From assembly GCF_003595525.1 (NCBI RefSeq), contig NZ_CP022680.1, forward strand, positions 310,001 through 374,000: 64,000 nt of DNA. Reading direction: 5' to 3'. A program made the position numbers and the translations under genes. This document shows positions 1 through 8,757 of this stretch, piece after piece. The notes beneath the pieces were generated by a model, which was not told where the DNA came from, made no database searches, and was given only the letters and a program-made list of their open reading frames with translations. Position 1 is the stretch's first letter. Every line of letters starts with the position of its first letter. The stretch comes from Streptococcus respiraculi (GTDB taxonomy: Bacteria > Bacillota > Bacilli > Lactobacillales > Streptococcaceae).

Positions 1-612
1 TTAATTACTGCTTCAGGTAGCCATTTTAGAACATTACGAAATCATGTAAAAAGAGATACGGGAGTTGTACGGATCGTAGCTAGTGGTTATGAAGTTGTTT
101 GGGGATTTGAAGAAAATAGGAAGCCAACAAGTGAATTTTATATGCATATCTTGGCGCATGCGAAACGTTTATCTATCAACCCCAACCACCGTGTGGTAGT
201 CCATAATCATGCGACTAACATTGTCTTGTACTCTCTGTTAAACGAGGTGACGAGCCGATCGTTGACACTTGATTTGTGGTCTGTCTTGACAGAATCCATT
301 GTTGTATTTCCAGATGGAATTGCGGTACTGCCGTGGGAAGTTCCTGGGACTCAGCAAATTGGGCTAGATACGGCTGAAGAATTGGCAGAGCACCGAATGG
401 TAGTCTGGGCGAAACACGGCGTCTTGTCGACAGGTGTGAATTATCAAGATTGTTTTGGGCTGATTGAAACAGCAGATAAGGCCGCCAAATTGGCCTTGGA
501 TTTGCAACGGATTAGTGGAAAACCAATTGTAGAAAATAACGTTTTATCTACAGATAATCTCCGAGCAGTCTGTCGAGCATTGAAGGTGCAGGGAAAATAC
601 TTGGATGAATAG
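1..612 (+). CDS. rhaD: Rhamnulose-1-phosphate aldolase, 3' part
   Basis: Class II zinc aldolase that cleaves L-rhamnulose 1-phosphate into dihydroxyacetone phosphate and L-lactaldehyde, the last step of cytosolic rhamnose breakdown. The frame is open from base 1, so the window edge removes the N-terminus; 203 codons remain, against about 270 in the E. coli enzyme. Visible family marks are ITASGSHFR near the start, the zinc-ligand motif HNHATN at codons 68-73 and WAKHGV further on, where the last ligand His is expected. It is followed at once by a hairpin terminator, so it is the last gene of its operon. Another class II sugar-phosphate aldolase is the main alternative. Confidence 0.85.
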   Translation, partial: LITASGSHFRTLRNHVKRDTGVVRIVASGYEVVWGFEENRKPTSEFYMHILAHAKRLSINPNHRVVVHNHATNIVLYSLLNEVTSRSLTLDLWSVLTESIVVFPDGIAVLPWEVPGTQQIGLDTAEELAEHRMVVWAKHGVLSTGVNYQDCFGLIETADKAAKLALDLQRISGKPIVENNVLSTDNLRAVCRALKVQGKYLDE

Positions 613-613
613 A

Positions 614-643
614 AAAATCAGCTGGAATTCCGGCTGATTTTTT
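614..643. terminator. Bidirectional terminator between rhaD and gshAB
   Basis: The arms AAAATCAGC and GCTGATTTT pair around a ten-base loop and are followed by a T run. It lies between two convergent genes, and the A run on the other side would serve gshAB on the minus strand. Confidence 0.8.
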
Positions 644-645
644 GT

Positions 646-2910
646 TTATGCCTGTGCGGGGATAATTTCTGGAAACAACTTTCCAATAATTTTCGGTGTC
701 AATGCTTGCCCCGGTCCGTCGTAGCAGTAGGTGTGCATATACATGGACGGGTTGAAGTTAAGCTCGATACAGGTGCAGTTGGGGTGTTCTTTTGTGGAAA
801 TGAGCGCAGGATCTGGGATAATTAAATCGACTCCGCAGACCCAAGCTCCGATTGCAGTAGCCATGTCAGCTGCTAAGCGTTTGTAGCTGTCGTCCATTTG
901 AACGGTTACGTCAATCGAGTCCCCACCTGTTGAGATATTGGAGTTGCCGCGCAATTCTGCTTTTTGTCCTGCTTCTAAAATGGTTTCTGGACTATAGCCC
1001 TGCTGGTCTAGCATCAGTAGCTCGATATCGCCTAGGTTGATGATTTCAAGCGGAGAGCGGTGGTCGCGGCCACGTAGCGGATCTTGATTTTTGAGGTCAA
1101 CCAATTCGCGAATCGTATGAATTCCATCCCCAACGACATTTGCAGCGACGCGTAGCAGTACAGCTTCGCATTTTCCGTCAAGGACAAAAAAGCGGTATTC
1201 GGTTCCTGCGATAAATTCTTCGACCAAGACCTGCTTATCCTCGGAAAAGGCGATGTCAAGGGCTTTTTCATAGTCTTCTAGGCTGGCTCCGTCTTGGAAA
1301 ATGGAGATACCAAGACCAAAGTTGGTTGATTTTGGCTTGACAACAATGGCCCGCTTTTCAATCTGTCCGTAGTAGCGTAAGGCATCTGCCTTGTTTGGAA
1401 ATTCTGCCCCTGCTGGAACAGGAAATCCAGCGGCTGCGAGGATTTTCTTGGTGACCGTTTTATTGGCCATGGCAAGAGGGACAACATAGTTGTCTTTTGA
1501 GGTCATATTGCCATTTTTGACATACTCGACATGATCCTTGTGCCAGAGTTTGAGAAATTGATCTTCTTCATCAAGAATCTCAAGATTGACCCCCTTTTGA
1601 AGGGCATCAAACATGAGCATCTGGGTAGAAAGTTCCATGTGTTCGTACCCTTTGAGGGCGTACGGCGCAGTCCAAGCATACTCATGGAAGGTTTGCCCCT
1701 GCTTGCGACCAAAATCTTCTAGGGAGTGCTGTGCGATATGTGTTAGTAGTTGTCCTGATACTGTTAATTCGGGTTGGACAAGTTGTTGTTTGACCTTGTC
1801 TACTAGTCCTTGGTATTTTTCACCTAAGTGAAAATGAGAGACAACAGCCGCCATGGCATCCAGAATCATTTGGACATCTGCTTCTGTTGGTAGAGGAGTG
1901 AGAGGATGAGCAAGGGCAATCTGATTGTTCAGCTCGGCTGCTTTTTTTAAGGTTTCATCGACATGTTCAGGGCTATCAATCCAAAGTAGAGCAAGTGTAA
2001 AGAGATGAACGGTGTCCAAGGTCTCCTCGCTAATCGCTAGAAAATCAAAGGGATTGAGGTCAAAGGAGCGAAATTCGAGATAGCGAATGCCTTGCGTTAG
2101 GTAATCCCTGCTGTGTTTGTGACCCCGCAGGCGGACAGCTGAATAGAACTCTTTTTCGGCAGAAAGCTGACCGGTTTCGACATAGTGCTCAATATCGCGA
2201 ACATAGCTTTCTAAATCAGCAAAGGAAACATGGACGTCATTGGTATTGACATAGCCGTAGGAACTGTTGCGCAGGGAGCGGACAGGGTGTCCCAATTCTT
2301 CCTTTAAAAAGCCTTTTTCAGCAATGGGACTGGCACCGTATAAGTAGGTCAATAACCAGCGGTAGCGCAGGAATTGCTGGGCTAGTTTGAGATAGAGGTC
2401 GTTTTTAAATGACAGTAATGAACTGTAGTTGCTTTGCTCAAATAATTGCTGAATCAAATCTGTGCCTAGTTCTATATTATAATGAATCCCAGACATGGAC
2501 TGGAGCAGTTTTCCATAGCGTTTTCCTAGCCCTTCTCGGTAGCGATATTCGTAGGCATCATCAAGCTGAGCGATACGGATATCGTCTTCGCTTGCCTGAG
2601 GTGGCATAGACAGTGGCCAAAGGTATTCATCCGACTTCATTGACCGATAGGCAACCTCGGTGATTGCTCCTAATACTCGTCTGGCTTCACTGGTTGACGG
2701 GCTGACAGGCGTAATCAATTCAAGTTGGGATTCGCTGTAATCCGTCTGGATATAGGGGTGAAAATTGCGAGAGCCAAGCTTTTCTGGGTGGGGAGTTTGT
2801 GCAATACGATGTTTAGTATTCATGCGTAAGGACTCGCGTTCTAAGCCAAAAGTGGCTTGGAGAATGGGAAGGTTTTTTGGAGCTTCTTGCAATATGTGAT
2901 TGATTATCAT
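646..2910 (-). CDS. gshAB: Bifunctional glutamate-cysteine ligase / glutathione synthetase
   Basis: Makes glutathione in two ATP-dependent steps in one cytosolic polypeptide: glutamate to cysteine ligation, then addition of glycine. The 754 residues match the length of streptococcal GshF/GshAB fusions. The N-terminal half is the gamma-glutamylcysteine ligase, with FGLERESLRMN near residue 22 and SQLELITPVS near 60. The C-terminal part, from about residue 480, is an ATP-grasp domain with VVKPKSTNFGLGISIF, LVEEFIAGTEYRFF and ELNFNPSMYMHTYC. It is transcribed alone, divergent from the mevalonate operon. The fused form is known from several streptococci, Listeria and Pasteurella. Confidence 0.97.
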   Translation of the reverse strand: MIINHILQEAPKNLPILQATFGLERESLRMNTKHRIAQTPHPEKLGSRNFHPYIQTDYSESQLELITPVSPSTSEARRVLGAITEVAYRSMKSDEYLWPLSMPPQASEDDIRIAQLDDAYEYRYREGLGKRYGKLLQSMSGIHYNIELGTDLIQQLFEQSNYSSLLSFKNDLYLKLAQQFLRYRWLLTYLYGASPIAEKGFLKEELGHPVRSLRNSSYGYVNTNDVHVSFADLESYVRDIEHYVETGQLSAEKEFYSAVRLRGHKHSRDYLTQGIRYLEFRSFDLNPFDFLAISEETLDTVHLFTLALLWIDSPEHVDETLKKAAELNNQIALAHPLTPLPTEADVQMILDAMAAVVSHFHLGEKYQGLVDKVKQQLVQPELTVSGQLLTHIAQHSLEDFGRKQGQTFHEYAWTAPYALKGYEHMELSTQMLMFDALQKGVNLEILDEEDQFLKLWHKDHVEYVKNGNMTSKDNYVVPLAMANKTVTKKILAAAGFPVPAGAEFPNKADALRYYGQIEKRAIVVKPKSTNFGLGISIFQDGASLEDYEKALDIAFSEDKQVLVEEFIAGTEYRFFVLDGKCEAVLLRVAANVVGDGIHTIRELVDLKNQDPLRGRDHRSPLEIINLGDIELLMLDQQGYSPETILEAGQKAELRGNSNISTGGDSIDVTVQMDDSYKRLAADMATAIGAWVCGVDLIIPDPALISTKEHPNCTCIELNFNPSMYMHTYCYDGPGQALTPKIIGKLFPEIIPAQA

Positions 2911-2931
2911 AAGTCTATTCCTCGTCGTATC

Positions 2932-2991
2932 TAGGAACCTGTATTTATAAGCTCTCGCTTAGAATTACTTCGCTTATGAATACAGGTTCTA
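2932..2991. repeat. Palindromic repeat, copy 1 (AACCTGTATT family)
   Basis: Inverted repeat AGGAACCTGTATTTATAAGC ... CGCTTATGAATACAGGTTCT in the space between gshAB and mvk. Related copies lie at 7537, 8149 and 25355. A separate small inverted repeat, GTAGCGA/TCGCTAC, follows at 3003-3039. Confidence 0.7.
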
Positions 2992-3090
2992 ATACTAATA
3001 TTGTAGCGATTTTAGAATTGAAAAACAAATTTTCGCTACGTTCTACGTGCTTTCTTTGGTCTGAGATAGAAGAAAGTAGAAACTTTTTCT

Positions 3091-3126
3091 TGAAACATGG
3101 TATAATATAACATGCATAAGGAGACA
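3091..3126 (+). promoter_or_regulatory. Promoter of the mevalonate operon
   Basis: Extended -10 sequence TGGTATAAT at 3098-3106, without a clear -35, followed by AAGGAG at 3118-3123, six bases before the mvk ATG. Confidence 0.6.
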
Positions 3127-3128
3127 TC

Positions 3129-4064
3129 ATGGTTGCAATAGGAAGATCAACAGGAAAGATTATTTTGATAGGAGAGCATGCAGTGGTTTACGGTCAGCCA
3201 GCCATTGCCATGCCTTTTTCTGCTGTCCAAATTACAGCAGAGGTTCGTAAAGAAGGCCAAGCTCTTTCTGTTAGTTGTGATTTTTACCAAGGCTTGGTTC
3301 ATGAAATGCCTAAAATCTGGGAAAGTTTGAAACACGCTATTCGCTTTTCCCTCTATCGGATTGGCGCACCGACAGACCCAGCCATTCATATTGAGATTAG
3401 CTCCACGATTCCAGCAGAGCGGGGAATGGGCTCGAGCGCTGCGGTAGCTGCAGCAGTAGCGCGAGCGCTATTTTCCTTTTATGAAAAAAACTTATCAGAT
3501 GAAGAGTTATGGGAAATTGTCCAATCGTCTGAAAAGATTGCCCACGGAAATCCGTCTGGCATTGATGCAACAACTGTAACAGGCACTACACCAATCTTTT
3601 TCATTAAGAATCAGTCGATTGAGCCTGTAGCCCTTTCCTTAGATGCCTATCTGGTTGTCGCAGACACGGGAAAGACAGGAAACACACTCGAAGCAATCAC
3701 CGATGTGGCGTTGCTTTATAAGCGCCGTAGCGAGGTGGAAAGTTGGATTGAGGCTCTGGGGGAGCTGGCCTATCAGGCACGAGACTATCTGGCGCATAAT
3801 CAGGCGGAATTGTTGGGACGGGTGATGAACCAAGCTCATGCCTATCTGACGGATTTGAGTGTGTCAGACGAGAGTTTGGATAGACTGGTGACCATTGCCT
3901 GTGAAACGGGCGCCTTGGGGGCCAAACTAACCGGAGGTGGCAGGGGTGGCTGCATGATTGCCCTAGCAAGAACTGAGGAAGAAGCAAAGACAATCGCTCA
4001 GGCCCTAGCAGGAGCAGGTGCCAGCCAAACATGGATACAGTACTTAGGAGAAGGACATGACTAA
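3129..4064 (+). CDS. mvk: Mevalonate kinase
   Basis: Phosphorylates mevalonate to mevalonate 5-phosphate, the first committed kinase step toward isopentenyl diphosphate; cytosolic GHMP kinase. The 311 residues show the three GHMP motifs: KIILIGEHAVVYG near the start, PAERGMGSSAAVAAA around residues 95-110 as the phosphate loop, and KLTGGGRGGCMIAL near 265. ATG 3129 has AAGGAG six bases upstream. It is first in mvk-mvaD-mvaK2-fni and overlaps mvaD by 8 bp, which suggests translational coupling. Streptococci use this route for undecaprenyl phosphate and other prenyl products. Confidence 0.96.
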   Translation: MVAIGRSTGKIILIGEHAVVYGQPAIAMPFSAVQITAEVRKEGQALSVSCDFYQGLVHEMPKIWESLKHAIRFSLYRIGAPTDPAIHIEISSTIPAERGMGSSAAVAAAVARALFSFYEKNLSDEELWEIVQSSEKIAHGNPSGIDATTVTGTTPIFFIKNQSIEPVALSLDAYLVVADTGKTGNTLEAITDVALLYKRRSEVESWIEALGELAYQARDYLAHNQAELLGRVMNQAHAYLTDLSVSDESLDRLVTIACETGALGAKLTGGGRGGCMIALARTEEEAKTIAQALAGAGASQTWIQYLGEGHD

Positions 4065-5091
4065 GAAAGTAGGAATCGCGCGTGCCCATACCAATATTGC
4101 CTTGATTAAATATTGGGGAAAGCGGGATAAGGACCTGTTTTTGCCGATGAATTCGAGTTTATCGCTGACACTGGACGCTTTTTATACAGATACCAAGGTC
4201 ATCTTTGACGATTCCTTGCCAGCTGATGTCTTTTACTTGAACAAGAAAAAACAATCCGAAAAAGAACATCAAAAAATTTCGCAATTTTTGAATTTATTTC
4301 GCGACTATACAGGTGAGCGGAGATTTGCCCGTGTAGAGAGTTTGAATTTTGTGCCGACAGCGGCAGGTCTTGCTAGTTCGGCTTCAGCCTTTGCTGCCCT
4401 ATCACTTGCAACTTCAACGGCCTTAGGCTTAGAGCTGTCTCGTGAGGAATTATCGACCTTTGCCAGACGTGGTTCAGGCTCTAGTACCCGCAGTTTATTT
4501 GGCGGCTTTGTCGAATGGGACATGGGGACGAGTGCAGCAGATTCTATGGCGCATCCGATTGACGATGCGACTTGGGATATTGGGATGATTATTTTGGCGG
4601 TAGATACAGGTAAGAAAAAGATTGCTAGTCGTGTAGGAATGGATCATACTGTTCAGACCTCTCCTTTTTATTCTATGTGGGTTGAAACAGCAGCGCAGGA
4701 CTTACAAGATATCAAAGCTGCGATTGCCCGACGGGATTTTGAAAGACTTGGGCAAATCACAGAGCATAATGGCATGAAAATGCATGCGACAACCTTGTCG
4801 GCTAATCCCCCGTTTACTTACTGGACAGCAGATACGATGAAAGCGCAGGAAGCAGTTCGTCAGGTGAGAGAAGACTTGGGTGTGCCTGCTTATATGACCA
4901 TGGATGCAGGACCCAATGTCAAGGTGCTTTGCCGAGCGAGCGATATGGAGCGCCTAGTTACAGCCTTGACAGACCATCTGCCAACAGAGCAAGTCTTGAC
5001 CAGTCTTCCGGGAGCGGGTGCCTATGCCTTATCAGAAGCAGATTGGCAGGAATCGCAGGCTGTTTTTTTAAGAAAGGAACATCATGATTGA
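4057..5091 (+). CDS. mvaD: Diphosphomevalonate decarboxylase
   Basis: Converts mevalonate 5-diphosphate to isopentenyl diphosphate with ATP hydrolysis and loss of CO2. It is a 344-residue GHMP-fold enzyme. Visible motifs are AHTNIALIKYWGKRD at residues 10-24, the Ser/Ala-rich phosphate loop PTAAGLASSASAFAAL around 100-115, and MTMDAGPNVKVL near 283, which holds the catalytic Asp of the family. It overlaps mvk by 8 bp upstream and mvaK2 by 8 bp downstream, and its ribosome binding site AGGAGAAGG lies inside the mvk end. Confidence 0.97.
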   Translation: MTKKVGIARAHTNIALIKYWGKRDKDLFLPMNSSLSLTLDAFYTDTKVIFDDSLPADVFYLNKKKQSEKEHQKISQFLNLFRDYTGERRFARVESLNFVPTAAGLASSASAFAALSLATSTALGLELSREELSTFARRGSGSSTRSLFGGFVEWDMGTSAADSMAHPIDDATWDIGMIILAVDTGKKKIASRVGMDHTVQTSPFYSMWVETAAQDLQDIKAAIARRDFERLGQITEHNGMKMHATTLSANPPFTYWTADTMKAQEAVRQVREDLGVPAYMTMDAGPNVKVLCRASDMERLVTALTDHLPTEQVLTSLPGAGAYALSEADWQESQAVFLRKEHHD

Positions 5092-6160
5092 GGCGAGCGC
5101 ACCAGGGAAATTATACTTGGCAGGGGAATACGCGGTCGTTGAAGCAGGGTATCCAGCAGTGATTGTAGCAGTCAACCAGCGCCTGTTTGCCAAACTGCAA
5201 CAGGCAGAAGTCGGAAGTATCTACTCTACGCAGCAGCCTGATCTTGAGGTGGTATGGTCGCGCCAAGGCGAGTTGATTTGTACAAGGTCAAGTAATCCCT
5301 ACCAGTTGATTACGAGCAGTATGCAGGTGGTTGAGGACTATGTTCGTGCGCTTGGAGTAGACATAGACAAGGTTTATCGTCTTGAAATTCTCTCAGACTT
5401 AGATGATGAAGCGTCTGGCACCAAGTATGGGCTTGGCTCTTCAGGAGCTGTGACGGTTGCAGTCGTTAAGGTCCTGCTTTCCTACTATCAAGAGGAATTA
5501 ACACCGACCTTGATCTACAAGTTGTCGGCACTTGCCCAGTTGCGAATCGGGATGACAGGCTCTTTTGGCGACCTTGCTACCTCTAGCTTTGAAGGCGTTG
5601 TTGCCTATCGCTCGGTAGATAGAAAGTGGCTCAAAGAGGCCATGAATCGCTTGTCTATTTTGGAATTGGTGGCACAGGACTGGAAAGAATTATCCATTCA
5701 AGAGCTTGAACTACCAGATGGGTTAGATTTACTGGTCGGCTGGACAGGCTCTGCTGCTTCAACGGATCGATTAGTAGCAAGTATGCAAGGGCAGCTCAAT
5801 CAGGAAGAAAAAGAAGCAGTTCATCGTCACTTTTTGGCAACCAATCGGACTTGTGTCGAAGCACTGATTCGCGCCTGTCACGAAAATGATAGGGTGGCAG
5901 TCAGAGAAGCCATAGTGACCAATCGCAAGCAACTACAGGACTTTTCAGCTGGTATGGGTATTCTCATCGAGACTCCTCAGCTGTCCCGCTTGTGTCAATT
6001 GGCGATGGAGCAAGGTGCTGTTGCCAAGTCCTCAGGTGCAGGTGGCGGTGATTGCGGGATTTGTCTAGTAGACTCCCTCGTACAAAAGGAAGGGATTGTA
6101 AAGGCCTGGGAAGAAGCGGGAATTGTTCCCTTAACTCTTTCAATTGGGTATAGAAAATAG
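5084..6160 (+). CDS. mvaK2: Phosphomevalonate kinase
   Basis: Phosphorylates mevalonate 5-phosphate to the diphosphate. It is a 358-residue GHMP kinase with APGKLYLAGEYAVVEAGYPA at the N-terminus, KYGLGSSGAVTVAVV as the nucleotide loop around residue 120, and SGAGGGDCGICL near the C-terminus. GAAAGGAACATC precedes the ATG within the 3' end of mvaD. Together with mvk and mvaD it completes mevalonate to IPP; the upstream genes for HMG-CoA synthase and reductase are not in this window. Confidence 0.96.
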   Translation: MIEASAPGKLYLAGEYAVVEAGYPAVIVAVNQRLFAKLQQAEVGSIYSTQQPDLEVVWSRQGELICTRSSNPYQLITSSMQVVEDYVRALGVDIDKVYRLEILSDLDDEASGTKYGLGSSGAVTVAVVKVLLSYYQEELTPTLIYKLSALAQLRIGMTGSFGDLATSSFEGVVAYRSVDRKWLKEAMNRLSILELVAQDWKELSIQELELPDGLDLLVGWTGSAASTDRLVASMQGQLNQEEKEAVHRHFLATNRTCVEALIRACHENDRVAVREAIVTNRKQLQDFSAGMGILIETPQLSRLCQLAMEQGAVAKSSGAGGGDCGICLVDSLVQKEGIVKAWEEAGIVPLTLSIGYRK

Positions 6161-6168
6161 GAGAAATC

Positions 6169-7263
6169 ATGTTGGGAAATGAAGCTGTTGGTCTAAATCG
6201 TAAAGATGAGCATGTGGCCTTGGCGAACCAGCAATTTACACTGGCATCAGCAAGCGACTTTGAAGAGACCCGCTTTGTTCATCATTCTCTCCCAGAGATG
6301 AAGGTGGCAGATGTCAGCTTGAAAACATCAATAGCTGGTTTGGAACTAGAAATGCCCTTTTTTGTCAATGCTATGACAGGCGGGAGCAAAAAGACTGGGG
6401 AAATCAACCAATTATTAGGGATTTTAGGACGGGAAACCAAGATTCCGATAGCAACTGGTTCTGTCAGTGCGGCGTTGAAAGATCCGAGTGTGGCCCACAC
6501 CTTTTCGATTGTGCGCAAGGAAAATCCCAATGGACTTATCTTTGCTAATCTAGGGGCTCATCATGATGTAGAAAATGCCAAAAGAGCGGTGGATATCCTT
6601 GAAGCAGATGCCTTACAAATCCACTTGAATGCGCCTCAGGAAATGGTCATGCCAGAGGGTGACCGTGATTTTTCCATGTGGATGAATAATATTGAAACTC
6701 TTGTCCGTGAACTTGAGGTGCCAGTCATTGTTAAAGAAGTTGGTTTTGGAATGAGTCGTGAAACGGTGGGGCAATTGACCTCTATTGGTGTAAAGACAGT
6801 GGATATTTCTGGAGTTGGTGGGACAGATTTTGTAAGAATTGAAGATGCCCGTAGGACACGAAACACTTACGATTACCTCCATGGTTGGGGGCAATCGACC
6901 ATTATTTCCATGATAGAGGCCATGGGTTTGTCTGCAACTAGTCGTCCGCAACTCATTGCTTCAGGCGGAGTTAAAACTCCTTTAGACATCGTTAAATTGC
7001 TAGCGTTAGGGGCAGAAGCAGTCGGTCTATCCAACCGCTTTTTGCAGTTGGTCAAGGATAGACGGTCTGTGGAGCAGGCAATTGAGGAAGTCCAAGTATT
7101 TTGTGAGAGTATCACAGCGATTATGACCTTGCTCGGTGCGCGTGATGTGGCAACCTTGCGCCAGACCGACCTAGTTTTAGCACCAGCTGTTCAACATTGG
7201 TGTACAGCTCGAGGGATTGATTGGACATATTATGCCAATCGTTCGTCCAACCGCAGCGAGTAA
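6169..7263 (+). CDS. fni: Isopentenyl-diphosphate delta-isomerase, type 2 (FMN)
   Basis: Interconverts isopentenyl and dimethylallyl diphosphate with reduced FMN, supplying the primer for prenyl chain synthesis. It is a 364-residue TIM-barrel protein. FVNAMTGGSKKTGEIN around residue 65, IFANLGAHHDVENAKRA, QIHLNAPQEMVMPEGDRDF, SGVGGTDFVRIED and ASGGVKTPLDIVKLLALGA are type 2 IDI signatures. It is the last gene of the operon, 8 bp after mvaK2, with AGGAGAAATC ahead of the ATG. No strong terminator hairpin is obvious directly behind it. Confidence 0.96.
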   Translation: MLGNEAVGLNRKDEHVALANQQFTLASASDFEETRFVHHSLPEMKVADVSLKTSIAGLELEMPFFVNAMTGGSKKTGEINQLLGILGRETKIPIATGSVSAALKDPSVAHTFSIVRKENPNGLIFANLGAHHDVENAKRAVDILEADALQIHLNAPQEMVMPEGDRDFSMWMNNIETLVRELEVPVIVKEVGFGMSRETVGQLTSIGVKTVDISGVGGTDFVRIEDARRTRNTYDYLHGWGQSTIISMIEAMGLSATSRPQLIASGGVKTPLDIVKLLALGAEAVGLSNRFLQLVKDRRSVEQAIEEVQVFCESITAIMTLLGARDVATLRQTDLVLAPAVQHWCTARGIDWTYYANRSSNRSE

Positions 7264-7303
7264 TGCATTTTTGAAAAAATATTGAAAATTTCAAGTAAAG
7301 AGC

Positions 7304-7361
7304 TTGATTTTTTCTTTTGTTTCGCCTATAATTGATTTGTCAATAGTTGATAAATCAATTA
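7304..7361 (+). promoter_or_regulatory. Promoter and palindromic operator upstream of the MarR gene
   Basis: TTGATT at 7304-7309 and TATAAT at 7327-7332 are separated by 17 bp. An inverted repeat ATTGATTT (7331-7338) / AAATCAAT (7352-7359) overlaps the -10 end and the likely start of transcription. The position suits repression by the MarR protein encoded 350 bp downstream; that link is inferred. Confidence 0.55.
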
Positions 7362-7536
7362 TGAAACCTTTTTCGTTTTATAGTCATTTCGTTTTGAGTT
7401 CGTACTAGTCAAGGAGTTGCAGGCGTAGTCAGCATTAGGCAAGCTGCCTTCACCATACAGCACACAATAGATGAAAACAAAACGATGCTACTAGAAACGG
7501 TGAGGAAACGACATATCCAGAAACATGGAAAGATTA
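7362..7536. other. Non-coding remainder of the fni-marR gap
   Basis: This stretch has no convincing gene. A 15-codon frame starts at 7361 (MKPFSFYS...) without a good ribosome binding site. TCGTTTTG near 7389 and CAAAACGA near 7479 form a distant inverted repeat. It leads into the palindromic element at 7537-7705. Confidence 0.4.
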
Positions 7537-7705
7537 AGAACCTGTATTCACAGCTAGCGCAGCAACTCTATTCAGGGCTTATTTTACGCTACTCATCGTT
7601 GCTTTTTTTCGAAATACAGTCAGTATTCCTTCAAAAAAAGCGCCTTAATGATCGTAAAATAAGCTTCCGATTAGAATGACTTCGCTTATGAATACAGTTT
7701 CTAAA
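7537..7705. repeat. Palindromic repeat, copy 2 (long, nested form)
   Basis: The outer arms are AGAACCTGTATTCA at the left and CGCTTATGAATACAGTTTCT at the right. Inside lies a second long inverted repeat, GCTTATTTTACG near 7578 against CGTAAAATAAGC near 7654, flanking two facing T and A runs. Internal AGCAACTCTATTCAGG is the reverse complement of the core of copy 3 at 8149. It looks like a short element inserted into, or expanded within, the same family. An apparent 64-codon frame across it is not considered a gene. Confidence 0.65.
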
Positions 7706-7715
7706 AGGAACTGTC

Positions 7716-8150
7716 ATGACCGCAATTAATCACCTACTTTACCAGCTTCATGTTACCGATCAGACCCTGACCCAATTGTTTGAAAAGCGTTTGGGGATTA
7801 GCTTGACACGGTATGAGATATTGCAGTTCTTGCTTGCCTTTGCGCCCTGTAATCAGATTCGGGTGCAGGAGGTCTTGCAAATTGACCAAGCCGCTCTGAC
7901 CCGCCATTTTAAGATTTTAGAAGAAAAGGGTTATGTGACTCGAGTCCGTAATCCACAAAATCAGCGGGAGGTTGTGGTGGATTTGACCGACTTTGCAAAA
8001 GACCAGCTCGTCACCTCCCCTCCGCCTCATCATGCGGATGTGAAAGCGCAAATGGAAAACATTTTATCAAGTGAAGAACGTGAAACCTTAGAAGCTTTGC
8101 TTGATAAGTTGGTAGATGGGTTAGAAACGATTGCCATTGACGAGAATTAG
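7716..8150 (+). CDS. MarR-family transcriptional regulator
   Basis: A 144-residue winged-helix repressor-type protein. SLTRYEILQFLLAF, IRVQEVLQIDQAALTRHFKI (recognition region, about residues 46-65) and EEKGYVTRVRNPQNQREV (wing) are typical MarR features. ATG 7716 follows AAAAGGAACTGTC. The stop codon overlaps a copy of the palindromic repeat. The next gene, a small membrane protein, is 71 bp downstream and probably co-transcribed. The ligand is unknown; a palindrome in the promoter region is a candidate autoregulatory site. Confidence 0.9.
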   Translation: MTAINHLLYQLHVTDQTLTQLFEKRLGISLTRYEILQFLLAFAPCNQIRVQEVLQIDQAALTRHFKILEEKGYVTRVRNPQNQREVVVDLTDFAKDQLVTSPPPHHADVKAQMENILSSEERETLEALLDKLVDGLETIAIDEN

Positions 8151-8204
8151 AACCTGTATTCATAAGCCCTGAATAGAGTGGCTGAGCTGAGAGTACAGAT
8201 TCTT
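8149..8204. repeat. Palindromic repeat, copy 3
   Basis: AGAACCTGTATTCATAAGC at the left, a core CCTGAATAGAGTGGCTGAGC, and a degenerate right arm GAGTACAGATTCTT. It starts at the marR stop codon. Confidence 0.65.
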
Positions 8205-8221
8205 GGAAAGAAGGAGATTTT

Positions 8222-8584
8222 ATGTCACTTATTACTACTATTTTAGCTACTATTGTTGCTCTTGAGCATCTGTATATTTTTTATTTGGAGAGCATTGCAA
8301 CACAATCAGATAAGACTAGCCAGACTTTTAGCATGAGCAAGGAAGAGTTGTCTCGTCCTTCGGTCGATACCCTCTTTAAAAATCAAGGAATTTACAACGG
8401 TCTGCTCGCTATTTTTCTCTTGTACGGAATTTTTATCTCACACAATTTGGAAATCGTAACGATTTTTGTTTTGTATGTTATCGGAGCAGCAGTGTATGGC
8501 GCAGCTACATCAAATAAGGCTATTCTCTTGAAACAAGGTGCTCCAGCCATTTTAGCGTTGTTGAGTATTTTAGTATTGAAGTAA
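8222..8584 (+). CDS. DUF1304 small membrane protein
   Basis: A 120-residue integral membrane protein of the DUF1304 family, function unknown. It has four hydrophobic segments: an N-terminal one containing ALEHLYIFYLES, then YNGLLAIFLLYGIFI, IVTIFVLYVIGAAVYGAATS and a C-terminal PAILALLSILVL. The conserved FKNQGIYNG precedes the second segment. GAAGGAGATTTT lies just before the ATG. It probably forms an operon with the MarR gene, and small DUF1304 genes are often next to such regulators. A convergent terminator follows at 8672. Confidence 0.85.
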   Translation: MSLITTILATIVALEHLYIFYLESIATQSDKTSQTFSMSKEELSRPSVDTLFKNQGIYNGLLAIFLLYGIFISHNLEIVTIFVLYVIGAAVYGAATSNKAILLKQGAPAILALLSILVLK

Positions 8585-8671
8585 ACGTAAGGGAACCTTC
8601 GTTTTTTCTTATCTATTGGATAACGAGCCTTTCCATTGAATACAGTGCTAGGCAGACGTGTTTATAACGTA

Positions 8672-8706
8672 ATAAAGAAGAGCAAGTGACTACAGCTCTT
8701 CTTTAT
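8672..8706. terminator. Convergent terminator after the DUF1304 gene and GH92 gene
   Basis: AAAGAAGAGC ... GCTCTTCTTT hairpin with an 11-base loop, A-rich on one side and T-rich on the other, between two convergent genes. Confidence 0.75.
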
Positions 8707-8757
8707 TCTTAATTGGGACCATTTTTATGAATTCATAGTGATGGTGGTTTAGTTATG

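Noticed and set aside
7485-7679. 64-codon open frame between fni and marR
   Set aside because: It lies across the nested palindromic repeat, has no ribosome binding site, and its composition follows the inverted repeat.
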